DNA from: Bacteroidales bacterium
GTDB lineage: Bacteria; Bacteroidota; Bacteroidia; Bacteroidales; F082
NCBI GenBank assembly: GCA_019454985.1
Contig: JACFNF010000010.1
Location: 1 to 64,000 of the forward strand
Length of the DNA stretch: 64,000 nucleotides
Direction of reading: 5' to 3'
Positions 7,379 through 15,411 of the stretch are shown here, one piece after another. The notes under the pieces are model-generated. The model was not told the origin of the DNA. It did no database searches and was given only the letters and a program-made list of their open reading frames with translations. How positions within the stretch are numbered: the first letter of the stretch is position 1; each line of letters starts with the position of its first letter. The position numbers were made by a program, and so were the translations under genes.

Positions 7379-10054
7379 TCAGAGGCCGGCAGAGAGGTTT
7401 AGATCGCCTGCCACGGCGAAATAGATGTTGAAAAAGCGCTCGCCGCCTCCGACTTCGTTCAAAGGGCCGAGATAATAAATCTGGGTGGCGGGTGTTGTCG
7501 GCGCATAGGTGCCCGCTGCCTGAAAAACAACAGAGGGCGACTGCGGGTAGATGTTGTCGCTCAGTTGGTTGTCGAAATTTCCACCAAGGATAAAATTATG
7601 CCGCCCACCGGGAAAAGGGCTCATGCCGGGCTGGTTGGTGGCGCGGTAGAGCAACATCAGGATGTCGAGGGCGCTCAGAGCGTTGTTGTTCGACACATCG
7701 GCAATTTCGCGAACAAAAGGGGTCGGGTTGCCTGCCTGTGGGATATGACCAAGCTGCTCCACCGCCGGATGATGCGCAGCAAGATAACTGATGAGCAAGG
7801 CATCTAAGGCACTGATGCTGCCCCAGTTGTTCCAGAGCCAGGCGTCGGGGGGTTGCCCTGTGGATGGGCTTTCCCAGAGTTTGATGAAGGCTAAGCTGTC
7901 GGCATCCACAGGCGGGAATGAAAAAGTCCAGCCTTCGTTATCATATTGGGGCTGAATGGTTGAGCATAACGGCAAACTGTCATGGTCAAGCAGTGTCAGC
8001 CGGAAATCGTCGGCTCCGGCGGGCAGGGGAGAGGCCTGCGGATTGAAAAAACGCAAACTGCCGCTGATCTTCACTTTTTTATTTCCCGTGGTGCGAATAA
8101 AAACCGGACGTTCGGTGACGCGAAGGCTTACCTTGCCCGATACCACAGTCAAAGCCGTTGTTACTCCTTCGGCAGAACCAAATACGGGTGCCACTAATTT
8201 CACATCGTCCACCGAGCCAATATTGAGCTGGAAATCAGATATAACGCGGTTTTCCGACAACGGACACCAAACTACATAAACAATGGTATCGGCAGTGGCC
8301 GATGCGAAGGTGTAAACGTTCACATCGGCCCGCCCTGAGGTCTTTATGCTATAAAAACGGGTGTCGGCCAACTGCCGGTTCATGGCGCTCACATAATACC
8401 ACGATTTCTTTGGCTGATGGCCGTTCCAGATCTCGTTGGTGAGGCCGGAGCTGTTGTACTTGTTCGGGTTGGGGGCATTCACATCGCGCAACATAAACAC
8501 GAATGCTTTTTCAATTCCGGCGGCTGCCGCAGCTAAATAGGAACGCATAATCCATTGAGCCTGAACTTCGTAAATATCGTTCGTGTCAATTGCAACAGCG
8601 GCCTGCGGACTGTCGGGATGGGTGTCGTAGCCAAATTCCGAGAGCCATATTTCTTTTCCGGGCAGCCAGGTGTTGCGGTAACTGACGATGGCTTCGAGTT
8701 TTTGCTTCAAACTGTCCTCTTCGGGACTGATGCCGTGGCTGCCGTTTTCGGAATAATGATGAAAATTGAGCACATCGGCCGGAAATCCGCCCTGTCGGTT
8801 ATAATCGCTCCAGAGTTTCATGCAGCGGATATATTCCAAATTGAGCGAGGCCAATCCGCCCATCACCATTCTGATGGAAGGATCGGCATTTTTCATTCCT
8901 GCATTGGAGCCCAAAGTCTTGTTGTGACCATCGTAGTCGGCGCTGCAAAGGGCTGCAAACTCATCGGCACGGAAATAACCGCCGCGCCCAAACCACCATT
9001 TGTCGGGCTCATTCCAGTTTTCAAGATAACGAATGAGCGACAGTCCGGAGAGCGGCTGTTGATCGGGCCGAAGTTTCAGCAGTGAAGGACTGACTGTTTT
9101 CTGGCCGTAACGGGCTGCAAACTGAAAGGTATAGTCGGCATGTTCGGCATAGGAGGCTGGCGCCAACGCATTCTCGCCCGGGCTGAGCGGCTTATGTTGT
9201 TCGAGCGAGTCGTTGAAGCCGGTGATATATGGCGCTGTTCCTTGCAGATCGGGCATCACGGCAATGTTGTTTTGCCTGAGGCTGCCATAAAAATCGTCGA
9301 AATAAAAGCCCCAACCCGGGCCGCTCACCCAGCTTGGATTCCAAGCGTATTGGTTGGATGGGAAACCGGTATAGGTGGTGTCGTGGTTGCCTTCGTCCCA
9401 GCCCCAGTTGTGGTATTCGCGTAAGTTGCCAACGCAGGCAATCTTGTTTAGCGGATCGTCCACAAAACCGTTAACTCCCATGAAGTCGCGCATCAAAGGT
9501 CGCGCCATGGGCTGTGGTGCCGGAGGAGCGGGAGCTGTACCGGCAGGGCTTCCGTAAAGCACAATCTCGGCCACCCGCGTGGAAGGGCTTCGTAGCCGGA
9601 ACATCAGAAAACGCGAGGGCGTGTTCAGCGTTACCACCCGCCAACTGTTGAAAGTGTTCAGCAAAAGGCTACCCTTCAGTTGCCATCCGCCGGGATTGCC
9701 AGTGTAAACAAAGAGGCTGTCGCTGTCGTTCACATCGAAAAGCCAAAGCGAGGAAAGGTTGTAAAGCCTTCCGAGATCGAGCACAATCATGGCCGGATAA
9801 TACACTTCGCGGTCTTCCCAGCCCGGACTGAAAACCGTTGACGGCTGCCCGCCGTTGCCTGTTGCCGGGTCGCCGGCTAGCGACTGCTCGTCAACCCATT
9901 TGCCAACATCGCCTTTGGTGCTGAAATTGAAAAACATCTCGCGGTGAAGCGCAATTTTCTGCTGCCCTAAAACCGGAATTGAGCACAGAAACAGGGCTGT
10001 GAAGAGATGGAGAAGGGCCTTTTTGCGAAGAAAAAAATGGAGGAAAACGCTCAT
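7379..10054 (-). CDS. Secreted clan GH-A-like glycoside hydrolase with dockerin-like C-terminal repeats
   Basis: 891 residues with a signal peptide (to about 30, ending VLGQ). Residues about 35-175 resemble a discoidin-type carbohydrate-binding domain (VVTLNTPSRFLMFRLRSP). Residues about 190-600 form a TIM-barrel-like region with the two acids expected of clan GH-A: Glu349 in ENWNEPDKWW (acid/base) and Glu473 in IWLSEFGYDT (nucleophile), 124 residues apart. Near 740-815 are two dockerin-like segments, WGSISALDALLISYLA and DVSNNNALSALDILMLLY. There is no T9SS sorting domain in the last residues. I cannot assign a GH family or substrate. Its ATG overlaps the stop of the upstream Pmp3-like gene (ATGA), so the two are translationally coupled. 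Confidence 0.75.
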   Translation of the reverse strand: MSVFLHFFLRKKALLHLFTALFLCSIPVLGQQKIALHREMFFNFSTKGDVGKWVDEQSLAGDPATGNGGQPSTVFSPGWEDREVYYPAMIVLDLGRLYNLSSLWLFDVNDSDSLFVYTGNPGGWQLKGSLLLNTFNSWRVVTLNTPSRFLMFRLRSPSTRVAEIVLYGSPAGTAPAPPAPQPMARPLMRDFMGVNGFVDDPLNKIACVGNLREYHNWGWDEGNHDTTYTGFPSNQYAWNPSWVSGPGWGFYFDDFYGSLRQNNIAVMPDLQGTAPYITGFNDSLEQHKPLSPGENALAPASYAEHADYTFQFAARYGQKTVSPSLLKLRPDQQPLSGLSLIRYLENWNEPDKWWFGRGGYFRADEFAALCSADYDGHNKTLGSNAGMKNADPSIRMVMGGLASLNLEYIRCMKLWSDYNRQGGFPADVLNFHHYSENGSHGISPEEDSLKQKLEAIVSYRNTWLPGKEIWLSEFGYDTHPDSPQAAVAIDTNDIYEVQAQWIMRSYLAAAAAGIEKAFVFMLRDVNAPNPNKYNSSGLTNEIWNGHQPKKSWYYVSAMNRQLADTRFYSIKTSGRADVNVYTFASATADTIVYVVWCPLSENRVISDFQLNIGSVDDVKLVAPVFGSAEGVTTALTVVSGKVSLRVTERPVFIRTTGNKKVKISGSLRFFNPQASPLPAGADDFRLTLLDHDSLPLCSTIQPQYDNEGWTFSFPPVDADSLAFIKLWESPSTGQPPDAWLWNNWGSISALDALLISYLAAHHPAVEQLGHIPQAGNPTPFVREIADVSNNNALSALDILMLLYRATNQPGMSPFPGGRHNFILGGNFDNQLSDNIYPQSPSVVFQAAGTYAPTTPATQIYYLGPLNEVGGGERFFNIYFAVAGDLNLSAGL

Positions 10055-10200
10055 TTTTTATTGATGATTAAAGCCGCCAGCACTCCGGGAATCCAGCCGG
10101 CAAGGGTGAGCAGAAAAACAATGAGAACCGACCCGCAGCCTTTGTCAACAACGGCTAAAGGGGGAAACAGTATGCAAAGAAGTACGCGCCAGAGTGACAT
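10051..10200 (-). CDS. YqaE/Pmp3 family small membrane protein
   Basis: 49 residues. The frame begins MSLWRVLLCILFPPLAVVDK and ends LAALIINKK. It carries the full Pmp3/UPF0057 signature: FPP-LAVV-KGCGS, a short loop, then LTLAGWIPGVLAALI, giving two transmembrane helices with the conserved polar FPPLAVVDKGCG segment between them. The family includes yeast Pmp3 and plant RCI2, which affect membrane potential and stress tolerance; the bacterial role is not settled. The stop overlaps the ATG of the glycoside hydrolase gene (10051-10054), an unusual partner. An exact -7 box lies 46 bp upstream. Confidence 0.9.
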   Translation of the reverse strand: MSLWRVLLCILFPPLAVVDKGCGSVLIVFLLTLAGWIPGVLAALIINKK

Positions 10201-10245
10201 ATTCCATGAAATATTGAAGTCAGCCGATAGAAGGCTGATTTTTTA

Positions 10246-10253
10246 CAAAAGTA
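10246..10253 (-). promoter_or_regulatory. Bacteroidota -7 box (TACTTTTG) for the Pmp3-glycoside hydrolase pair
   Basis: The minus strand reads TACTTTTG, an exact TAnnTTTG match. The predicted leader of about 40 nt contains the inverted repeat TCAGCC/GGCTGA (10220-10225 and 10233-10238). Confidence 0.5.
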
Positions 10254-10351
10254 CGGTATATAAATCGTTCATTTGAAATGGAAGTGCTATTTTCGTTGTT
10301 TCAAAGCCACGGGCGGTTTGGAATGATCAACGGCTCGCTAAATCTTTTGTT

Positions 10352-11353
10352 ATGAAACACAGCGCATTGTATTTTCTTTTATTGATTTTGCCTTATTCCC
10401 TTGCAGCTCAGGACACTTTTTCGATTGTGGCGGTTGATGCCCTCACCGGCGAGGTGGGCAGCGCCGGGGCAAGTTGTATTGATCAGACAGCCATCGCCGG
10501 CGGAGCACGCATCATCAGTGATGTGATTCCCGGCCGTGGCGCCATTCACACCCAGTCGTACTGGCATGCCACCAACCAGCAAAATGCCCACAACCGGATG
10601 TTGGAAGGCTTGTCGCCCCAGCAAATCATTGACTGGCTTGTGGCCAACGACGTTCAGAACCAGGCAGCCAAGCGGCAATATGGGATTGTGGATTTTGATG
10701 CCGACGGAAGTCCCCGTGCAGCTTCCTTCACCGGCGAACAGTGTATGAACTGGAAAGGCCATCGTGTCGGGAAAAATTATGCCATTCAGGGGAATATCCT
10801 TCTGAATCAAGGGATTGTGGACTCCATCGAAGCCCGATTTTTGCATACGGGAGGAAGCCTTGCCGATAAACTCATGGCTGCCCTGCAAGGCGCCAAAGTG
10901 CCCGGAGCCGATTCGCGCTGCCTCAACCAGGGTGTGTCGTCGCTTTCGGCCTTCATTCGGATGGCAAAAGCCACCAACAGCCCCGACTCGCTTTACCTCG
11001 ACCTCAATGTGCCACAAGTGCCTTACGGAACCGAACCGATTGACTCGCTTCAAAGCCTCTACGACAACTGGAAAGCCATTGTCGCACTCAACGAAAACAG
11101 CTCCAATCAGCCTGCCACCTGGAAGATGTTTCCGAACCCTGCCCAACGCGAAGTGAATGTTGAACTCATAGATAACAATTTGAAAATTAGTCAGATTGCT
11201 GTTTTTAGCCCAAAGGGCGAAACCTTGCTGCGCCTGGCCGTTCATGACCAAAGCATCAGGCTCAACCTTTCAGCTTTTGCCTTGCCATATTGTTATATCG
11301 TCGTGATGACTTCCGATGGAAAACAATCGGCGGGAAAACTTTTGCTGCGATGA
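10352..11353 (+). CDS. DUF1028 family secreted protein with T9SS sorting domain
   Basis: 333 residues. A signal peptide (1-19, ending LAAQ) is followed by a DUF1028 domain, about residues 20-245. This family has an Ntn-hydrolase-like fold; the start DTFSIVAVDALTGEVGSAGASC, with the 'GEVGSAGAS' motif, is typical. Residues about 258-333 form a T9SS type A sorting domain: WKMFPNPAQREVNVEL, KGETLLRL and the terminal SAGKLLLR. The protein should therefore be exported by Sec, moved across the outer membrane by T9SS and attached or released. The substrate of DUF1028 proteins is not established; some members carry peptidoglycan-binding domains. It lies 73 bp upstream of porQ on the same strand, so a T9SS cargo adjoins a T9SS component. 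Confidence 0.88.
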   Translation: MKHSALYFLLLILPYSLAAQDTFSIVAVDALTGEVGSAGASCIDQTAIAGGARIISDVIPGRGAIHTQSYWHATNQQNAHNRMLEGLSPQQIIDWLVANDVQNQAAKRQYGIVDFDADGSPRAASFTGEQCMNWKGHRVGKNYAIQGNILLNQGIVDSIEARFLHTGGSLADKLMAALQGAKVPGADSRCLNQGVSSLSAFIRMAKATNSPDSLYLDLNVPQVPYGTEPIDSLQSLYDNWKAIVALNENSSNQPATWKMFPNPAQREVNVELIDNNLKISQIAVFSPKGETLLRLAVHDQSIRLNLSAFALPYCYIVVMTSDGKQSAGKLLLR

Positions 11354-11426
11354 ATCACCTTCGGGCTTGCATTAGTGCACTGCAATAAATTTCAAGAAAA
11401 ACCGTTAAAAACATTGTTTCCAAGAA

Positions 11427-12485
11427 ATGAACCGAATGAACCGGATACTTTACCCTCTTTTCGTACTCATCTTCTTTTTTTCGATCCAAAGCTCACAGGC
11501 ACAGCCCGGAGGCAGAGGTACATACGATTTTCTGAACGTTCCGCTTTCACCGCGTCTTGCTGCCTTGGGAGGCGTAACAGCTCCCATTGACGACAACGAT
11601 ATCCAGCTTAGCCTGTATAATCCGGCCCTCATCACTCCCGAGATGCATAACCAGCTCAGTCTGGCTTATGTTGACTACTACACCGACCTGAAATTCAGTA
11701 ATATCGCTTATGGGCGCGAGCTTGGCAAAGCCGGAAATTTTGTTGGGAGTGTGCAATACTACAATTATGGACATTTTGATTATGCTGATGAAGCAGGCAA
11801 CCGCAGCGGAACTTTTGGCGCTTCGGACTATGCTATCAATCTGGGTTGGGGCCGTCGCTTAGATTCGAGCTTCAGCATTGGCGCCAACGCCAAATTGGCT
11901 GCCTCGCAATACGAAAATTATAACTCCTTCGGTCTGGCCGTTGATGTGGCAGGAACTTATCTGAGCCGTTCGGGCTGGCTGTTCTCGCTCAGCGCACGCA
12001 ACATAGGCTCCGAAATCAAATCCTATCTGCCCGGACAGGCCTCTGCAATGCCGTTCTCTATGCAGCTCGGATTGTCCAAACGCTTAGACCACGTGCCTTT
12101 CAGGCTGATGATTGTGTATGATCACCTCCAGAAATGGGATCTGACCTACGACGACCCCATTGACCTGAAAGGCCGTATTGACCCCATCACCGGGGTGAAA
12201 AGCCAAACCAAAGGTGTGGAAAAGTTTGCCGACCAGCTCATGCGGCATTTCATTGTCGGTGGTGAGTTTTATATCGGCAAAAACCTCAGCCTGCGCGGAA
12301 GCTATAACTACAAAAGACGGCAGGAGATGCAAATCCCCGACAAGCTGGCCATGGTGGGTTTTGCCTGGGGAATCGGGCTGAAAGTGTCGAAATTCCAGAT
12401 TAACTACGCCCGCTCCACTTTCCATGTGGTCGGCTCGCCCAACTATATCTCCATCTCTACCGATTTGGACAGCTTCCGAAAATAA
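11427..12485 (+). CDS. porQ: Type IX secretion system PorQ-like outer-membrane barrel
   Basis: 352 residues with a signal peptide (to about 26, ending SQAQ). The mature N-terminus GGRGTYDFLNVPLSPRLAALGG followed by DIQLSLYNPALI is the PorQ/PorV-type opening ('YDFL...ALGG...NPA'). The rest alternates aromatic beta-strands to a terminal strand, as in an outer-membrane barrel. PorQ acts late in T9SS, in cargo maturation and attachment at the outer membrane. ATGs at 11427 and 11436 are both possible; the first is used. It follows the DUF1028 cargo gene and is followed by recF after 59 bp. Confidence 0.82.
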   Translation: MNRMNRILYPLFVLIFFFSIQSSQAQPGGRGTYDFLNVPLSPRLAALGGVTAPIDDNDIQLSLYNPALITPEMHNQLSLAYVDYYTDLKFSNIAYGRELGKAGNFVGSVQYYNYGHFDYADEAGNRSGTFGASDYAINLGWGRRLDSSFSIGANAKLAASQYENYNSFGLAVDVAGTYLSRSGWLFSLSARNIGSEIKSYLPGQASAMPFSMQLGLSKRLDHVPFRLMIVYDHLQKWDLTYDDPIDLKGRIDPITGVKSQTKGVEKFADQLMRHFIVGGEFYIGKNLSLRGSYNYKRRQEMQIPDKLAMVGFAWGIGLKVSKFQINYARSTFHVVGSPNYISISTDLDSFRK

Positions 12486-12544
12486 GCAGCAGCACTGTCA
12501 ATCACAAACATTTATTCTTGCCTAACGAACTGATGGATACAGAC

Positions 12545-13663
12545 ATGTTTCTGGAACAACTGAAACTTACGGACTTTAAAAATTACCGGGAAGCCGAGCT
12601 GAAGTTTTCCGAGAAAATCAACTGTTTCATCGGCAACAACGGCGCTGGCAAAACCAATCTGCTCGATGCCATCTATTACCTCTCGTTTTGCAAGAGCTAT
12701 TTCAATCTGCTCGACCAGCAAAATATCCGCCACGGCAGCGAGTTTTTTGCCGTGCATGGCACGTATCGCTTCAGTGGCGACCCCAACATCGTGAGCTGCA
12801 TTCAGCGACGCAACCAGAAAAAGGTGTTCAGGTTCAACAAAAAAGAATACGACCGCTTAGCCGATCATATTGGGAAAATCCCATTGGTAATGATCTCGCC
12901 TTACGATCGCGACCTCATCAACGAGGGAAGTGAGTTTCGGCGAAAGTTTATGGACGGGATGATTTCGCAGTTTGATCCTCTTTATCTCGATCATTTGTTG
13001 CATTACAACAAGGTGCTGCAATACCGAAACTCCCTGATCCGTCAATGTATTGAAGCAGGCCACACCGATCAGGCGCTTTTCAGCCTTTATGACGAACAGC
13101 TTGCCGTGAGCGGACAATTTTTGTACGAAAGACGGAAGGAATTTCAACATTCCTTTATCCCCATTTTCCGGCAATATTATGCCTTGGTTTCCAACTCGGC
13201 GGAAGAAGTGAATGTGTTGTACGACAGCACCTTGCATCAGATACCGATAGCTGAGAGCCTGAAGAAAAATTTTGCTTACGACTTGCAGATGCGTTACACC
13301 ACCTTCGGAATCCATAAAGACGATCTCGATTTTCGTATCGGAAATTATCCGCTGAAAAAGTTTGGCTCACAGGGGCAACAAAAATCCTTCATCATCGCCA
13401 TCAAACTGGCTCAGTTCGACTACACCAAAGACCGCATGGGCTTCAAACCCGTGCTGCTCTTCGACGATATTTTCGACAAACTCGACGACCAGCGCGTGAA
13501 CAGCATCGTCAACTTGGTGGGACGCGACAGTTTCGGACAGGTCTTTATCACCGACACCCAGGAGCAACGTATCCGCAAACTTTTTGCCGAAAGCGATATT
13601 GACCATCGGATATTTGCTGTAAATCAGGGTGTTGTCGAACAAATTCAAAACCACTTGCCATGA
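12545..13663 (+). CDS. recF: DNA replication/repair protein RecF
   Basis: 372 residues from the ATG at 12545 (MFLEQLKLTDFKNYREAEL). This is the start position seen in Bacteroidota RecF proteins; the longer frame opens with a TTG at 12518 and there is another ATG at 12533. Walker A is GNNGAGKTN at residues 30-38. The C-terminal ABC region has LKKFGSQGQQKSFIIAIKLAQ (signature) and VLLFDDIFDKLDDQRV (Walker B and D-loop). RecF binds ssDNA-dsDNA junctions and, with RecO and RecR, loads RecA in gapped DNA repair. The stop overlaps the start of the DUF721 gene by 4 bp (ATGA). Confidence 0.95.
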   Translation: MFLEQLKLTDFKNYREAELKFSEKINCFIGNNGAGKTNLLDAIYYLSFCKSYFNLLDQQNIRHGSEFFAVHGTYRFSGDPNIVSCIQRRNQKKVFRFNKKEYDRLADHIGKIPLVMISPYDRDLINEGSEFRRKFMDGMISQFDPLYLDHLLHYNKVLQYRNSLIRQCIEAGHTDQALFSLYDEQLAVSGQFLYERRKEFQHSFIPIFRQYYALVSNSAEEVNVLYDSTLHQIPIAESLKKNFAYDLQMRYTTFGIHKDDLDFRIGNYPLKKFGSQGQQKSFIIAIKLAQFDYTKDRMGFKPVLLFDDIFDKLDDQRVNSIVNLVGRDSFGQVFITDTQEQRIRKLFAESDIDHRIFAVNQGVVEQIQNHLP

Positions 13664-13950
13664 CCGACCCCAATCAGAAGTCGCTTGGCGAAGCCATTGC
13701 CCTGTTGCTGAAAACCTATCAATTGGAAGATAAGTTTGAGCAGGCACGCCTTATCCAGTCGTGGGAAAGCGTGGTGGGCTCCATGATTGCGCGGCATACT
13801 ACCGACCTTTACATTCAGAAAAAAACACTTTTCGTCTATATTGACTCCGATGCGCTGAGGCATGAGCTTTCGTTTGCCCGTGGCCAAATTATCCAAAACC
13901 TGAACCAAGCCGCTGGAAAAGAGGTGATTGACGAAATAGTGTTCAGATAG
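13660..13950 (+). CDS. DUF721 (DciA-like) protein
   Basis: 96 residues, matching the DUF721 family throughout: LGEAIALLLKTYQLEDKF, then IQSWESVVGSMIARHT, LFVYIDSDALRHELSFARGQ and a short C-terminal strand. DUF721 includes DciA, a loader of the replicative helicase DnaB in bacteria without DnaC. In many phyla DUF721 genes sit next to recF, as here. It overlaps recF by 4 bp and is probably translated by coupling. The helicase-loading role is inference from the family. Confidence 0.88.
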   Translation: MTDPNQKSLGEAIALLLKTYQLEDKFEQARLIQSWESVVGSMIARHTTDLYIQKKTLFVYIDSDALRHELSFARGQIIQNLNQAAGKEVIDEIVFR

Positions 13951-13993
13951 CAGCCCCACATCTTCGTTCTGCCGAATGAAGCCTTTGTCCTCC

Positions 13994-14001
13994 TATCTTT
14001 G
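13994..14001 (+). promoter_or_regulatory. Bacteroidota -7 box (TATCTTTG) before the OFA transporter gene
   Basis: TATCTTTG matches TAnnTTTG exactly. The expected transcription start is near 14008, so the TTG at 13999 that would lengthen the transporter lies inside the promoter. Translation must start at the ATG at 14017 or 14023. Confidence 0.55.
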
Positions 14002-14016
14002 CATTTCTTTTTTTTG

Positions 14017-15237
14017 ATGACGATGAGAAAAGTTTACAACCGCTGGCTCATTGCCGTGATGGGCACTCTGGCTCATTTGAGCATAGGCACGGTTTATGCC
14101 TGGAGTTATTTCCAAAATCCGATTTCGGACCATTATCGCTGGAGCCATTCCACCACGGCATGGACTTTCAGTCTGGCCATTTTCGTGCTGGGGCTCACCG
14201 CCGCCTGGGGTGGCCGACACCTTCAGCGCATCGGTCCACGAAAGATGGCACTCACCGGCTCGTTACTTTATGCTGCCGGTTACATCATCGCCTATTTTGC
14301 TTTCACTTCGGGAAGCCTGTTTTTGTTGTATCTCGGCTTCGGACTTATCGGTGGCATGGGCTTAGGTTTGGTGTATGTTACACCGGTAGACACCGTCTCG
14401 GCCTGGTTCCCCGACCGACAGGGATTGGTTACCGGAATGGTGGTGATGGGTTTCGGATTGGGCGCCTTTGTCATGTCGAAAGGTATCGCACCCTTGCTCA
14501 TGCGCTTGTTCTCCAATGATATTGCCGCAACTTTTTTGGTCATTGGCCTGATTTTTATGGTTTTACTGCCGTTTTTCAGCTTCTTTCTTCAATCCAAAGA
14601 AAAGCCCGAAACACAATCTCAGCCGCATCTTCGTATCCTGCCCATACTGTTGGGTGGCCAATACCGCCTGATCTGGTTCATGTTTTTGTTTAATATCGTT
14701 GCCGGAATGATTTTTCTTTCATTCCAGTCGCCACTCCTGCAGGATTTGCTGCGGCTGAACGGCCTCACCGACAAGGCCTTGCTCGAAAGTCGCGGAGCAA
14801 CCCTTATCGCCATCAGTGCCTTGTTCAACGGATTGGGACGCTTTTTCTGGGGTGCTGTGTCCGACCGTTTTGGCCGCGTGAGTACCTTCCGCTTGTTGTT
14901 TGCAATCCAGATAGTTGTCTTTATCCTATTGATTTTCTGTAAAAATCCCATCGTTTTTGCGGCGGGGGTCTGTATTGTCCTTTTATGTTATGGCGGCGGC
15001 TTCGGCGTGCTGCCTTCGCTTATCCGCGAAAGATATGCCGACCGGATGGCGTCGGTCTATGGCCTCACCCTTACTGCCTGGGGCGTTGGCGGCATCATCG
15101 GCCCGCAACTGGTGGCCATGATGAAGGATCACTTTCCGGAAAATGCTGCCGTTTTTTCGTATTTTATCGCATTGATATTGCTGATATCCGGCCTGTTAAG
15201 CGCGTTCCGGCTCCGGAAATCAGCCGAAATCGTTTAA
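14017..15237 (+). CDS. MFS transporter, OFA (oxalate/formate antiporter-like) family
   Basis: 406 residues from the ATG at 14017 (MTMRKVYNRW...); 14023 is equally possible. About twelve hydrophobic helices are visible. The family signs are NRWLIAVMGTLAHLSIGTVYAWSYF in helix 1, WGGRHLQRIGPRKM between helices 2 and 3, and the repeat at the start of the second half, RFFWGAVSDRFGR. OFA members carry small monocarboxylates (oxalate, formate, lactate, pyruvate) across the inner membrane. The substrate cannot be read from sequence. The gene has its own -7 box and is not obviously linked to the recF unit upstream. Confidence 0.85.
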   Translation: MTMRKVYNRWLIAVMGTLAHLSIGTVYAWSYFQNPISDHYRWSHSTTAWTFSLAIFVLGLTAAWGGRHLQRIGPRKMALTGSLLYAAGYIIAYFAFTSGSLFLLYLGFGLIGGMGLGLVYVTPVDTVSAWFPDRQGLVTGMVVMGFGLGAFVMSKGIAPLLMRLFSNDIAATFLVIGLIFMVLLPFFSFFLQSKEKPETQSQPHLRILPILLGGQYRLIWFMFLFNIVAGMIFLSFQSPLLQDLLRLNGLTDKALLESRGATLIAISALFNGLGRFFWGAVSDRFGRVSTFRLLFAIQIVVFILLIFCKNPIVFAAGVCIVLLCYGGGFGVLPSLIRERYADRMASVYGLTLTAWGVGGIIGPQLVAMMKDHFPENAAVFSYFIALILLISGLLSAFRLRKSAEIV

Positions 15238-15384
15238 GACGACCATGAAATTTCCCTTTTTCTAATTTAGAAAGATTTATAAATAAGCCGCAAAAGCAAC
15301 CAGAATGGGCAATAGGTTGTCATAACCCATCATCAATGCGATCAACGGCCCAAGCGGTCACGACCGCCTTTGGGGACAAAACCT

Positions 15385-15392
15385 TATTTTTG
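15385..15392 (+). promoter_or_regulatory. Bacteroidota -7 box (TATTTTTG) of dsbD
   Basis: Exact TAnnTTTG match 20 bp before the ATG at 15412. It lies inside the 5' extension that begins at a TTG at 15370 and so supports the ATG as the true start. A short inverted repeat (GCGGT/ACCGC, 15354-15367) precedes it. Confidence 0.6.
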
Positions 15393-15411
15393 CGTTTTAC
15401 AAAAGTGTAAT

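Noticed and set aside
10220..10244. Hairpin TCAGCC/GGCTGA followed by six T on the plus strand
   Set aside because: No plus-strand gene ends before it; it lies in the leader of the minus-strand Pmp3-like gene. At most a weak leader hairpin.
10379..11251. Long open frame antisense to the DUF1028 gene (290 codons, minus strand)
   Set aside because: The plus strand has a signal peptide, a recognised domain and a T9SS tail; the antisense frame has no recognisable features and follows from the codon use of the real gene.
15354..15367. Short inverted repeat GCGGT/ACCGC before dsbD
   Set aside because: Stem of 5 bp with a 4-nt loop and no T run directly after; too weak to call a terminator or operator.
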